A DNA stretch of 22,848 nucleotides from CAZJNX01 sp964547415 (GTDB lineage Bacteria; Pseudomonadota; Alphaproteobacteria; Rhizobiales; Amorphaceae). The stretch covers positions 1-22,848 of the forward strand of contig CAZJNX010000060.1 in NCBI GenBank assembly GCA_964547415.1, read 5' to 3'. The notes beneath the pieces were generated by a model. It worked only from the letters and a program-made list of their open reading frames with translations, was not told the DNA's origin and did no database searches. Below, piece by piece: positions 7,493 to 15,465 of the stretch. Position numbers and translations under genes: made by a program. Numbering within the stretch: the stretch's first letter is position 1; every line of letters begins with the position of its first letter.

Positions 7493-8811
7493 GCGCCCCC
7501 GCCGACCCGGACGCCGGCATCTGGAGCGCGTGGGAGACCGCCTCCCGCGACCGGCTGGAGGCCCACCAGCTCGCCGCAATCAAGGCCCAGTTCGCCCGCC
7601 TCGAGGGGGTGCCCTGGTTCGCCGAGCGCTTCCGCGCCGCGGGTTTTTCCGCCGGCGACTTCAAGTCCCTGTCGGACCTTGCCGCCCTCCCCTTCACCAC
7701 CAAGGACGACACCCGCGCGGCCACCGAGGCGGACCCGGTGGCGCCCGCCCCCCTCGCCGTCGCGCCGGGGGAGGTGGTCCGCTACCACTTCTCGTCCGGC
7801 ACCACCGGGCGGCCGACGCCCATGTACTGGACGAGGCGGGACCTCGCCCGCTGGGCGGACCTTTACGCCCGCTACCTCTACGCCCAGGGCCTCAGGGCGG
7901 GCGACCGCTTCCAGTGCATGTTCGGCTACGCCTGGTTCGTCGGCGGCCTCGGGGCGACGGCCGCGGCCGAGCGGGTCGGCGCGGCCGTCGTCCCCGCGGG
8001 CAACCTCGACACGAAGCGGCAGATCGACACCCTCTTCCGCTTTTCCGTCGACGCGGTGATCGGCACCCCCTCCTTCATGGCCCACGTGGCCGAGACCGCC
8101 CTCGCCGAGGGGCGGGACATGCGCGATTGTCCCGTGCGCATGATGGGCCTCGGCGGGGAGCCGGGGGCCTCCGTGCCGGCGACGCGGGAGCGCCTGTCGG
8201 CGGCGTGGGACGCGGCCGTCTTCGACTGCTACGGCTCCCTCGAGTTCCAGCCCATCGCCTGGGACACGGGTGACGGCCTCGGCCCGGCCCTCGCGGAGGA
8301 TTTCCTCCTTGCCGAGGTCGTCGACCCGGACACGAAGGCCCCCGTCCCGGACGGCAACCCCGGCGTCCTCGTCCTCACCCACCTCGACAAGGAGGCCTTC
8401 CCGCTGGTGCGCTGGTGGACCGGCGACATGGTCGTGCGGCGTGAGGTCGTCTCGCCGGCGGGGCGCACCCATGCTCGTCTCGAGGGCGGCGTCCGGGGGC
8501 GCGCGGACGACATGCTGATCGTGCGCGGCGTCAACGTGTTTCCGACGGCGGTGGAGGAGGTGGTCCGGGCGACGCCCGGCGCCACCGGCGAATACCGCAT
8601 CGTGGTGGACCCCGCCCTCGCCGACCCCGCGACGGGCTCGTTGTCGCGCCTGAAGCTCGTGGTGGAAACCGCCGGGGATCGGGAACCGTTCGCGAAGGAC
8701 CTGGCGGCGCGCGTGAAGGAGACCCTGTCGGTCGGCGCCGAGATCGAGGCGGTGGCCGAGGGCAGCCTTCCGCGCAGCGTCCACAAGGCGCAGCGCATCG
8801 TCCGGCCGTGA
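7489..8811 (+). CDS. Phenylacetate-CoA-ligase-family (PaaK-like) acyl-CoA ligase
   Basis: An ANL-superfamily enzyme that activates a carboxylic acid to its CoA thioester through an acyl-adenylate. It has 440 residues, typical for PaaK. Visible motifs are the P-loop-like YHFSSGTTGRPTPMYWT, the MMGLGGEPGAS segment, YGSLEFQPIAWD, RWWTGDMV, and GRADDMLIVRGVNVFPTAVEE, which leads into the mobile C-terminal domain. ATG 7489 overlaps the TetR stop, which fixes the start. The family includes phenylacetate, benzoate-like and other aryl or cyclic acid ligases, so phenylacetate itself is not implied: no paaABCDE genes are present. As the only acid-activating enzyme in the cluster, it is the probable entry step for the acid imported by the TRAP system. 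Confidence 0.88.
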   Translation: MSAPADPDAGIWSAWETASRDRLEAHQLAAIKAQFARLEGVPWFAERFRAAGFSAGDFKSLSDLAALPFTTKDDTRAATEADPVAPAPLAVAPGEVVRYHFSSGTTGRPTPMYWTRRDLARWADLYARYLYAQGLRAGDRFQCMFGYAWFVGGLGATAAAERVGAAVVPAGNLDTKRQIDTLFRFSVDAVIGTPSFMAHVAETALAEGRDMRDCPVRMMGLGGEPGASVPATRERLSAAWDAAVFDCYGSLEFQPIAWDTGDGLGPALAEDFLLAEVVDPDTKAPVPDGNPGVLVLTHLDKEAFPLVRWWTGDMVVRREVVSPAGRTHARLEGGVRGRADDMLIVRGVNVFPTAVEEVVRATPGATGEYRIVVDPALADPATGSLSRLKLVVETAGDREPFAKDLAARVKETLSVGAEIEAVAEGSLPRSVHKAQRIVRP

Positions 8812-8816
8812 GGGCG

Positions 8817-8842
8817 GCGGGGCGGCGCCCCGCTTCCCTTTC
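8817..8842 (+). terminator. Candidate rho-independent terminator after the ligase operon
   Basis: A perfect 7-bp stem GCGGGGC / GCCCCGC (8817-8823 and 8827-8833) with a 3-nt loop is followed by the pyrimidine stretch TTCCCTTTC. It begins six bases after the ligase stop. The T tract is interrupted, so termination may be partial. Confidence 0.5.
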
Positions 8843-8885
8843 AGGCCCGGGGACGCCCGGCACCCCGACCCGTCAGGAACAGCCC

Positions 8886-9254
8886 ATGCGCCTTCCCCTA
8901 TCCGCCCGCCTCGCCGCCCGCATGCTCCGCATGGAGTGGCGCGCCGTCCTCCTCGGCGCGGCGGCCCTCCTCGCCGTCATGCTCGCGGCCCTCTTCGTGG
9001 AGATGGTGGCGGGCGACGGGCGCAGCCTCGCCGACGCCGCCCGCGGCACGGCGGCCCTTTTCCCCGCGACGCCGATGTGCCTCGCCATGACGGCCTCGCT
9101 CTTCGTGTGGTTCTGGTACGCCTACGTCCTCACCGAGGCGCGGGGGATGGCGATGTCCCCCCGGCGGATGCTCGCCACCATCCCGGCGGCCGTCCTCCTC
9201 GACGAGTTCCACGGCAGGGTGACGGCGGTGACGGACCGCATCGCCCGGCGCTAG
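8886..9254 (+). CDS. Small membrane protein of unknown function, two predicted helices
   Basis: I do not recognise this 122-residue protein. It has a short basic N-terminus (MRLPLSARLAARMLRMEWR), a hydrophobic stretch AVLLGAAALLAVMLAALFVE, a polar link, and a second hydrophobic, aromatic stretch LAMTASLFVWFWYAYVLTEA. The C-terminus is basic (DRIARR). This predicts two membrane spans in the inner membrane. ATG 8886 is chosen because AGGAA lies six bases upstream; the longer in-frame extension to 8808 overlaps the ligase and has no ribosome site. Its stop codon and that of the convergent SDR gene share the palindrome CTAG (9251-9254). A candidate terminator separates it from the ligase operon. 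Coding support is the good ribosome site and hydrophobic pattern, not homology. Confidence 0.6.
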   Translation: MRLPLSARLAARMLRMEWRAVLLGAAALLAVMLAALFVEMVAGDGRSLADAARGTAALFPATPMCLAMTASLFVWFWYAYVLTEARGMAMSPRRMLATIPAAVLLDEFHGRVTAVTDRIARR

Positions 9255-10117
9255 CGGCCGCCGCGCATGGCCGCCCAGTCCTCGTCCGCGAGCTCGGACA
9301 GGAAGCCGAAGGTGCCGGCCATCTTCGGCCAGCGCCCGCCGTCGAGGACCACGCACTCGCCGGTCATGTAGGCGGCCGCGTCCGACACCATGAAGGCGGC
9401 GAGGGTGGCGAGCTCGGCCCGCTCCCCCGGCCGGCCGAGGGCGTTGTTCGTCTCGTGCCGGGCGGCGAGCGCGGGACGCGGGACGAGCCGCTCCCACGCG
9501 CCCGCCGTCGGGAAGGCGCCCGGCGCCAGCGCGTTGAGGCGGATGCCGTGGGGGCCCCACTCGGAGGCGAGGGAGCGGGTCATGGCGAGGAGGCCCGCCT
9601 TCGCCATCGCCGACGGCACCACGTAGGGCGAGCCGTGCCAGGCGTAGCTCGTCACGATGGACAGGACGGCGGCCGGCACGCCCGCCTCGATCCAGCGGCG
9701 GCCGGCGGCGAGGGTCAGGTTCGCCGCGCCCTTCAGCGAGATGTCGAGGATGGCGTCGACGGCGCGGGGCGACAGCGTCTCGGAGCGGGCGACGAAGTTG
9801 GCGGCCGCGTTGTTGACGAGGATGTCGACGGCCGGCGCCTCGAAGGCGGCGGCGAGGAGGCGCTCCACGTCGCCCGCCTTCCTCACGTCCGCGACGACGG
9901 TGCGCACCGTCCGGCCGGTGCCGTCGGCGATGGCGGCGGCCGTCTCCTTGAGCTTCTCCCGGCGGCGGCCGCAGATGGTCACCTCCGCGCCGAGGGCGGC
10001 GAACGTCTCGGCCATGGCGCGGCCGAGGCCGGTGCCGCCGCCGGTGATCAGCGCCGAGCGGCCGGCGAGGAGGTCCGGCCGGAACCAGCGGGCCCCCGGG
10101 GCGAAGCCGCCCGCCAT
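9251..10117 (-). CDS. SDR oxidoreductase, 2,4-dienoyl-CoA-reductase-like
   Basis: A short-chain dehydrogenase/reductase of 288 residues. TGGGTGLG (25-32) binds NADP(H), GRRR (50-53) favours NADPH, and NNAA is at 102-105. The usual YxxxK Tyr is absent: the motif reads SAMAK with Ser169 and Lys173. However, Tyr158 stands 15 residues before Lys173 within a YVVPSAMAKAG context. That matches the arrangement I recall for mitochondrial 2,4-dienoyl-CoA reductase DECR1 (Tyr199, Ser210, Lys214), as does the C-terminal NNALGRPGERAELA. It probably reduces an unsaturated acyl-CoA in this cluster. It is last in the operon dctQ-dctM-ADH-SDR, starting 2 bp after the alcohol dehydrogenase stop. Other enoyl-thioester reductases of the same subgroup remain possible. 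Confidence 0.85.
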   Translation of the reverse strand: MAGGFAPGARWFRPDLLAGRSALITGGGTGLGRAMAETFAALGAEVTICGRRREKLKETAAAIADGTGRTVRTVVADVRKAGDVERLLAAAFEAPAVDILVNNAAANFVARSETLSPRAVDAILDISLKGAANLTLAAGRRWIEAGVPAAVLSIVTSYAWHGSPYVVPSAMAKAGLLAMTRSLASEWGPHGIRLNALAPGAFPTAGAWERLVPRPALAARHETNNALGRPGERAELATLAAFMVSDAAAYMTGECVVLDGGRWPKMAGTFGFLSELADEDWAAMRGGR

Positions 10118-10119
10118 CC

Positions 10120-11175
10120 TCAGGCCACGAGGACGGCGCGGCCCGGCACCCGCCCGGCCTCGAGGTCGGCGAGCACCGCGCCCGCCTCCGCCATCGGCCG
10201 CTCGGTGATGGCGATGGGCGGCAGGCCCTTTTCCTTCACGAGGGCGACGTAGGCTTCAAGGTCCGCCAGCGAGCCGACGTAGGAGCCGGCGATCCGGATC
10301 GCCCGGGTGGTCACGAACGGGATCGGGTAGCGCAATTCGCCCCCGAACAGGCCGACCACCACGTAGGTGCCGCCCTTGCGGATGGCGTTGATGCCGAGGA
10401 GCGCGGTGTCCTCCGCGCCCACGAAGTCGATCGCCCCGCGCGCCCCGCCGCCGGTCGCCTTCACGATCGCCTTCGCCGTGTCCTCGCCCGGCGCGAAGGT
10501 GAGGGCTGCGCCGAGACGTTCGGCGGCGCCGCGCTTGTCCCCGTCCGGGTCCACGGCGACGATCCTGTCGTGTCCCTGCGCGGCGAGGAGGGCGACCGCC
10601 GTCTGCCCGAGGCCGCCCGCGCCGATGACGGCCACCCAGTCGTCCGGGCCGATCTCGCCGATCCGGCGGATGGCGCCGAAGGCGGTGAGGCCCGCGCACG
10701 CGCAGGTCGCCGCCTTCGCCGGGTCGAGGCCCTCGATGTCGAGGAGGTAGCGCGCGTGCGGCACGCGCACGTGCTCGGCGAAGCCGCCGGGCCGGAAGAC
10801 GCCGAGGAAGCGGGCCTTGTTGCACAGGTGCTCCTCGCCCGAGGCGCAGGTGGCGCACGCCCCGCAGCCGATCCACGGGAAGACGAGGAAGCGGCGGCCG
10901 AGGAGGGAGGGGTCCGCGTCCGGGCCGACGGCCGCCACCGTGCCGACGATCTCGTGGCCGAGGACGAGGGGCGGGGACAGCCCCCGGTCGGCGAAGCGCA
11001 GCACCTTGCCGTCGCCGATCCCGTAGCCGCCCTCGTGGATGTGGATGTCGCTGTGGCACACCCCGCAGTGGCTGACGGCGACGATCACCTCCGCGCCCTC
11101 CGGCGGGTCGACCTCCCGGCGGACCGGGGCGATGGGGGCGCCGAAGTCGGCGGCCTCGTAGCGGGTGGTTTCCAT
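10120..11175 (-). CDS. Zinc-dependent alcohol dehydrogenase (MDR family)
   Basis: A medium-chain dehydrogenase/reductase of 351 residues that oxidises an alcohol or reduces a carbonyl using NAD(P). The catalytic zinc ligands are Cys37 in HCGVCHSD and His74-Glu75 in LGHEIVG. The structural zinc site has Cys104, Cys107, Cys110 and Cys118 (CGACATCASGEEHLC). The Rossmann motif is GAGGLGQTA, followed by VDPDGDKR, which suggests NAD. ATG 11175 has GAGGGAA six bases upstream. It lies between dctM (11-bp gap) and the SDR (2-bp gap) in one operon. A role on a hydroxy or oxo intermediate of the imported acid is likely, but the substrate cannot be read from the sequence. Confidence 0.9.
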   Translation of the reverse strand: METTRYEAADFGAPIAPVRREVDPPEGAEVIVAVSHCGVCHSDIHIHEGGYGIGDGKVLRFADRGLSPPLVLGHEIVGTVAAVGPDADPSLLGRRFLVFPWIGCGACATCASGEEHLCNKARFLGVFRPGGFAEHVRVPHARYLLDIEGLDPAKAATCACAGLTAFGAIRRIGEIGPDDWVAVIGAGGLGQTAVALLAAQGHDRIVAVDPDGDKRGAAERLGAALTFAPGEDTAKAIVKATGGGARGAIDFVGAEDTALLGINAIRKGGTYVVVGLFGGELRYPIPFVTTRAIRIAGSYVGSLADLEAYVALVKEKGLPPIAITERPMAEAGAVLADLEAGRVPGRAVLVA

Positions 11176-11186
11176 CGGCGTTCCCT

Positions 11187-12512
11187 CTAGAGCTGGGCCG
11201 GCAGCCACAGCGCCACCGGCGGGGCGAGGATGAGGAGGACGAGGCGGGCGACGTCCATGGACCAGAACGGCAGGACGCCGCGGAAGATGGTCCCGGTGCG
11301 GATGTCCCCGATCGCCCCCTTGATGACGAACACGTTGAGCCCGAGCGGCGGCGTCATGAGGCCGATCTCGACGGCGATCACCACGAAGACGCCGAACCAG
11401 ACGGCCGCCTCCGCCGTGGTCATGCCGAGGCCGGGCGCGATCGCCTCCACCAGCGGGAAGAGCACCGGCACGGTGAGGATCATCATGCCGAGGCTCTCCA
11501 TGAAGCATCCGAGCACCAGGTACACCACCATGATGGCCAGCGCGATGGCGACCGGCGGCAGGTCGAGGCCGGAGACGGCGCCCGCGAACGTCTGGGGCAG
11601 CCCCGAGAAGGCGAGGAAGAAGGAGAAGATCCCCGCCCCGATCACGATGGTGAAGATCATCACCGTGGTGACGACCGATTCCACGAGGACGTCCCGCATC
11701 CGGGCAAGGTCGAAGCGGGAGACGACGGCGAGGTAGGCGAAGGCGGCGAACGCGCCGACCGCCGCCGCCTCGGTCGGCGTGAAGACGCCCCCGTAGATCC
11801 CGCCGAGCACCACGAGGAAGAGGACGACGACCGGCACCGAGCGAAGAAGCGCCCGCCCGAGGGCCATGCGCGCCTCGCCCGCCGCGGCCGGCCCGAGGCG
11901 GGGGTTCAGCCGCACCGCCACCTCGATCACGAGGACGTAGGAGGCCGCCGCGATGAGGCCGGGCACGAGGGCGGCGGCGAACAGGTCGAGGAGCGGCGTC
12001 TCGGTGATGAGGGAGTAGACGATCAGGATGATCGACGGCGGGATCAGGATGCCGAGCGCCCCGCCCGCGGCGATGGCGCCCGAGGCGAGGCCGTCGTCGT
12101 AGGCGTGGCGGCGCATCTCGGGCATGGCGATCTTCGCCATCGTGGCGGCCGTCGCGATGGAGGAGCCGCACACGGCGCTGAACATGGCCGCCGAGCCGAT
12201 GGTGGCGCTCGCAAGGCCCCCGCGCCGCCGCCCGACGAGGGTGTTGGCGAGGGCGTAGAGCCGCTCGGACATGCCCGAGGCCGCCGTCGCCACCCCCATC
12301 AGCACGAACAGCGGGACCACCGAGAGCGAATAGTTCACGAAGTTGCCCGAGCCCACGATCCCCACCGTGTTGAGGGCGCTCGTGAAGCCCGCGAGGAGGG
12401 TGAGCCCGACGATCCCCGCGATCCCCATGGCGAAGCCGATGGGGATGCCGAAGCCGATCATGCCGAGCATCAGGGCGAAGCCCCAGACCCCGGTCCAGGC
12501 GGCGTCGGTCAT
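11187..12512 (-). CDS. dctM: TRAP transporter large permease subunit (DctM type)
   Basis: The large membrane subunit of a tripartite ATP-independent periplasmic transporter, which takes up a carboxylate with sodium. The 441 residues are strongly hydrophobic, with many predicted helices across the inner membrane. Family segments include FGIPIGFAMGIAG, the SAVCGSSIATAATMAKIAMPEM stretch, GILIPPSIILIVY, GGVFTPTEAAAVGAFAA and the C-terminal EIGLMTPPLGLNVFVIKG. ATG 12512 overlaps the dctQ stop by ATGA, which fixes the start. It is followed at once by the alcohol dehydrogenase and SDR genes, so uptake and metabolism are co-transcribed. The binding protein gene is on the other strand at 13253. Confidence 0.93.
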   Translation of the reverse strand: MTDAAWTGVWGFALMLGMIGFGIPIGFAMGIAGIVGLTLLAGFTSALNTVGIVGSGNFVNYSLSVVPLFVLMGVATAASGMSERLYALANTLVGRRRGGLASATIGSAAMFSAVCGSSIATAATMAKIAMPEMRRHAYDDGLASGAIAAGGALGILIPPSIILIVYSLITETPLLDLFAAALVPGLIAAASYVLVIEVAVRLNPRLGPAAAGEARMALGRALLRSVPVVVLFLVVLGGIYGGVFTPTEAAAVGAFAAFAYLAVVSRFDLARMRDVLVESVVTTVMIFTIVIGAGIFSFFLAFSGLPQTFAGAVSGLDLPPVAIALAIMVVYLVLGCFMESLGMMILTVPVLFPLVEAIAPGLGMTTAEAAVWFGVFVVIAVEIGLMTPPLGLNVFVIKGAIGDIRTGTIFRGVLPFWSMDVARLVLLILAPPVALWLPAQL

Positions 12513-13030
12513 GTCGGGTCCCTCGCCAGCGGATCGGCCGTCCCGCCGCCCGACGCCACCCGCACGAGGACGGCGAGCTGGATGGCGGCGGTGAAAAAGA
12601 GCATCGCCGTCGTCAGGTACCAGAACGGCCAGACGACGACCTCGAGCATCCACATCTCGTCGCCCCGCATCCGCCGCGCCACCGCGTATTCCCGGATCCG
12701 CTCGGCGAGGATCAGAAGGAAGCCGAGGGAGGCGAGCGGCGCGAGGACGGCGAGTGCCCGCCGCGCGGCGCCGGAGAAGCGCTCCACCAGGATCGGGACG
12801 GCCACGTGGCCCGAGACCGCGGTGCAGTAGGGAAAGCCGAGGGCGATCGCGGTGGCGAGGCCGTAGCCGACGACGTCCACGGCCGCCGGCAGCGGCGCTG
12901 CGAACAGCTTGCGCCCGGTCACGTCCACCACGGTGTAGCCCGCGATGGCGACCAGGATGAGCCCGGAGAGGACCGCGAGCGCGAGGGCGATCGCGTCACC
13001 CGCCCGCGCCAGCCGGCCGAGGATGGTCAT
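12509..13030 (-). CDS. dctQ: TRAP transporter small permease subunit (DctQ type)
   Basis: The small membrane subunit that pairs with DctM and docks the periplasmic binding protein. It has 173 residues and four predicted helices: one from about residue 12 (ALALAVLSGLILVAIAGYTV), one around AAVDVVGYGLATAIALGF, one around LAVLAPLASLGFLLILAE, and a last one at WPFWYLTTAMLFFTAAIQLA. The DVTGRKLF segment after helix 1 is typical of DctQ. ATG 13030 is preceded by GGAGG. The stop overlaps the dctM start. It is the first gene of the minus-strand operon, whose promoter must lie in 13031-13252; I see no convincing minus-strand promoter there. Confidence 0.9.
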   Translation of the reverse strand: MTILGRLARAGDAIALALAVLSGLILVAIAGYTVVDVTGRKLFAAPLPAAVDVVGYGLATAIALGFPYCTAVSGHVAVPILVERFSGAARRALAVLAPLASLGFLLILAERIREYAVARRMRGDEMWMLEVVVWPFWYLTTAMLFFTAAIQLAVLVRVASGGGTADPLARDPT

Positions 13031-13128
13031 GGCGCCTCCGCCCCCTGTCGTTCTCGTTCTTTCTTTCCGTCCGCGTATGCCATTCGCTTTCGGGAACGTC
13101 CATGGGCGCAAGACCCCGGATCCATCGC

Positions 13129-13158
13129 TTGACGGAAACGCCGTTCGCTGACGACAAT
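13129..13158 (+). promoter_or_regulatory. Candidate promoter of the dctP operon
   Basis: TTGACG (13129-13134) and GACAAT (13153-13158) are separated by 18 bp, a 5/6 and 4/6 match to the housekeeping consensus. The transcript would start near 13166 and give an untranslated leader of about 87 nt before dctP. The region also lies upstream of the divergent dctQ, so a regulator here, perhaps the IclR protein at 16104, could control both directions. Confidence 0.4.
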
Positions 13159-13252
13159 GCCGCCACCGGCTCCAAGACCGGACCGACAGCGCGCCCGCCG
13201 CACCGGCGAGGCGGAACGGGAGGATCCCCGATCGGGGGGAGGGAGGAAACCC

Positions 13253-14278
13253 ATGACGACTGAGGCACGGCTCCTCGGGGCCGCCTTCGGTGCCGCGCTC
13301 CTGGCCGGCGCCGCCGCGCCCGCCGTGGCGCAGGAGGTGACGATCCGCTTCGCGACCCCGGTGCCGGAGGGCCAGTGGATCTACGAGCGCGACCTCAAGG
13401 GCTGGAAGGAGGCGGTCGAGACCCAGTCCGACGGCCGCATCAAGGTGGAGCTCGCGCCGGTCGGCGTGTTCGGCAGCCCGGACCGGTATCTGGAGCTCGT
13501 GGAGGGCGGGGTCATCGACGCGGCGTGGTTCGTGCCGGGCTACGCGCCGGGCCGGTTCGAGCGCACGGGCGTCGTGGAGCTGCCCTTCATGTTCGAGAGC
13601 GGGCAGGTGGCCTCGGAGGTCTACTGGCAGCTCTACGAGGAGGGGCTGCTGGGCGAGGAGTACGACAGCATCGAGCCGCTCGCCCTGTTCATGAACACCC
13701 CGTACATCCTGATGACGCGGCACACGCCCATCGACGAGGTCTCCGACATGGAGGGCCTCAAGATGCGCGCCTCGGGCCGCATGATCGGCGCGGTGATGGA
13801 GGCGATGGGCGCGGCCGCCGTGGGCATGCCCGCGAGCGAGATGGCCGAGGCGATCCGGCTCGGCGTCCTCGACGGGACGGTCTTTTCCTACGAGGCGGTG
13901 AAGCCGTTCGGCCTCGACGCCCTGATCGAGGAGTTCAACGAGATCCCGCTCGCCTCGATCACCCACATCTTCATCATGAACAAGGACAAGTACGAGGCGC
14001 TCCCTGACGACCTGAAGAAGGTGATCGACGAGAACTCGGGCGCCGCCTGGTCGAGCGCGCTGGGCGCCTCCTACGACGCGGCCGACGCCGAGCTCCGGAA
14101 GCCCTTCGTGGACAACCCGGACTTCAACATCAACACGCCCGCGCCCGAGCTGGTGGCCGAGATGCGCGAGGCGACCTCGAGCGTGGTCGACGACTGGCTC
14201 GCGCGCCTGAAGGAGGACGGTGTCGACGGACAGGCGATCCTCGATCGCGCCACGGCGCTGCGCGAGGAGAAGCGCTGA
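13253..14278 (+). CDS. dctP: TRAP transporter solute-binding protein (DctP type)
   Basis: The periplasmic substrate-binding subunit of the transporter encoded divergently by dctQ and dctM. It has 341 residues. A Sec signal peptide covers residues 1-26 and ends in APAVA before QEVTIRFATPV. Family landmarks are the mature start with VPEGQ, the GRIKVELAP segment, LELVEGGVIDAAW, and GLKMRASGRMIGAVMEAMGA, whose arginine usually clamps the substrate carboxylate. ATG 13253 has GGAGG seven bases upstream. The candidate promoter at 13129 serves this gene, and the iron alcohol dehydrogenase follows 47 bp later. The bound ligand is unknown; DctP-type proteins take diverse carboxylates, including keto acids and aromatic acids. 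Confidence 0.93.
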   Translation: MTTEARLLGAAFGAALLAGAAAPAVAQEVTIRFATPVPEGQWIYERDLKGWKEAVETQSDGRIKVELAPVGVFGSPDRYLELVEGGVIDAAWFVPGYAPGRFERTGVVELPFMFESGQVASEVYWQLYEEGLLGEEYDSIEPLALFMNTPYILMTRHTPIDEVSDMEGLKMRASGRMIGAVMEAMGAAAVGMPASEMAEAIRLGVLDGTVFSYEAVKPFGLDALIEEFNEIPLASITHIFIMNKDKYEALPDDLKKVIDENSGAAWSSALGASYDAADAELRKPFVDNPDFNINTPAPELVAEMREATSSVVDDWLARLKEDGVDGQAILDRATALREEKR

Positions 14279-14325
14279 CGAGGGGGCGCCCGGCCGCCCG
14301 CCCGCCCGGCGCCGCCCGCTTCGCC

Positions 14326-15462
14326 ATGGCCGCCCTCTCCCGCCTCTACTTCATGACGACCACCTGTTTCGGCGCCGGGGCGCTGGCGCGCCTTCCCGCG
14401 ACGCTCGCCGAGGCCGGCATCGCCCGGCCCATGTTGGTCGCCGACCGGGGCGTGGAGGCGGCCGGCCTCCTCGCCCGCCTCCTCGATGCGCTCGGGCGGG
14501 AGCCGGCGGCGATCTTCCTCGACACGCCCGCGAACCCGACGGAGGCGGCCGCCGAGGCCGCCGCCCGGATCTACGCGGGAGCGCAGGCGGACGGGCTCCT
14601 CGCCCTCGGCGGCGGCTCGGCCATCGACCTCGCCAAGGCCGTCGCGATCCTCGGGCCCGGCCACGGTCCCCTCGCGGCCTACGAGTTCGTCCGCCCCGGC
14701 GGCCCGGCGCCCCTGCCCGCAACGGTCGCCCCGCTTGTCGCCGTCCCGACCACCGCGGGGACCGGGAGCGAGGTCGGCCGGGCCACCGTCATCTCGACGG
14801 CCGAGGACAGGAAGCTCATCGTCGTCGACCCGAAGCTCCTGCCGCGGGCGACCCTCGCCGACCCGACGCTCGCGGCGTCCCTGCCGCCCGCGTTGACCGC
14901 CGGCTCGGGGATGGACGCCTTCGCCCACTGCGTGGAGGGCTTCCTCGCCCCCAACTACAACCCGCCCGCGCGGGCCGTCGCCCTCGACGGGGCCCGCCGC
15001 ATCTTCCGGGCGCTCCCGCGCGCCGTCGCCGACGGGGCGGACGAAGAGGCCCGCGCCGACATGACCATGGCCTCCCTCGAGGGCGGGATGGCGATGGCGA
15101 ACGGCCTCGGCGCGGTCCACGCCGCCTCCCACGCCGTCGGCGGCATCCACCGCCTGAAGGCCCACCACGGGACGCTCAACGCGATCCTCCTGCCCCACGT
15201 CATCCGCTTCAACACCGAAGCCGGCCACGCCGACGCCGCCCCCCTCGCCGAAGCGCTCGGCCTCGCCCCGGCGGACCTGCCGGACGCCGTCGCCCGGCTT
15301 TGCGAAGCGATCGGCCTGCCGACGCGGCTGTCGGCCATGGGGGTGACGGCAGACATGGTGCCCGCCCTCGCCGAACGCGCGGCCGCGGACTTCACCGCCC
15401 GCACCAACCCGCGGCCCGCCGGGACCGCCGAGTACGAACGCCTGATCCGGGAGGCTCTCTAG
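14326..15462 (+). CDS. Iron-containing alcohol dehydrogenase
   Basis: A group III metal-dependent dehydrogenase of 378 residues. The nucleotide-binding motif is GGGSAIDLAK, followed by PTTAGTGSEV. The expected iron ligands are present: Asp197 and His201 in GSGMDAFAHCVE, His265 in GAVHAASH, and His281 in KAHHGTLNA, which aligns with FucO apart from two extra residues before the last His. The family interconverts alcohols and aldehydes or ketones; maleylacetate reductases are more distant relatives. ATG 14326 follows dctP by 47 bp, and the GST gene starts three bases after its stop, so it belongs to the dctP operon. It is a second alcohol dehydrogenase of unrelated fold in the cluster, implying separate redox steps or substrates. 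Confidence 0.9.
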   Translation: MAALSRLYFMTTTCFGAGALARLPATLAEAGIARPMLVADRGVEAAGLLARLLDALGREPAAIFLDTPANPTEAAAEAAARIYAGAQADGLLALGGGSAIDLAKAVAILGPGHGPLAAYEFVRPGGPAPLPATVAPLVAVPTTAGTGSEVGRATVISTAEDRKLIVVDPKLLPRATLADPTLAASLPPALTAGSGMDAFAHCVEGFLAPNYNPPARAVALDGARRIFRALPRAVADGADEEARADMTMASLEGGMAMANGLGAVHAASHAVGGIHRLKAHHGTLNAILLPHVIRFNTEAGHADAAPLAEALGLAPADLPDAVARLCEAIGLPTRLSAMGVTADMVPALAERAAADFTARTNPRPAGTAEYERLIREAL

Positions 15463-15465
15463 ACC

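Noticed and set aside
7489..8811. Naming the ligase paaK
   Set aside because: Family membership is clear, but no other phenylacetate genes are present and substrate range in this family is broad.
9630..9740. SDR called inactive because YxxxK lacks Tyr
   Set aside because: The DECR subgroup naturally has Ser at that place and uses a Tyr 11 residues earlier, which is present (Tyr158).
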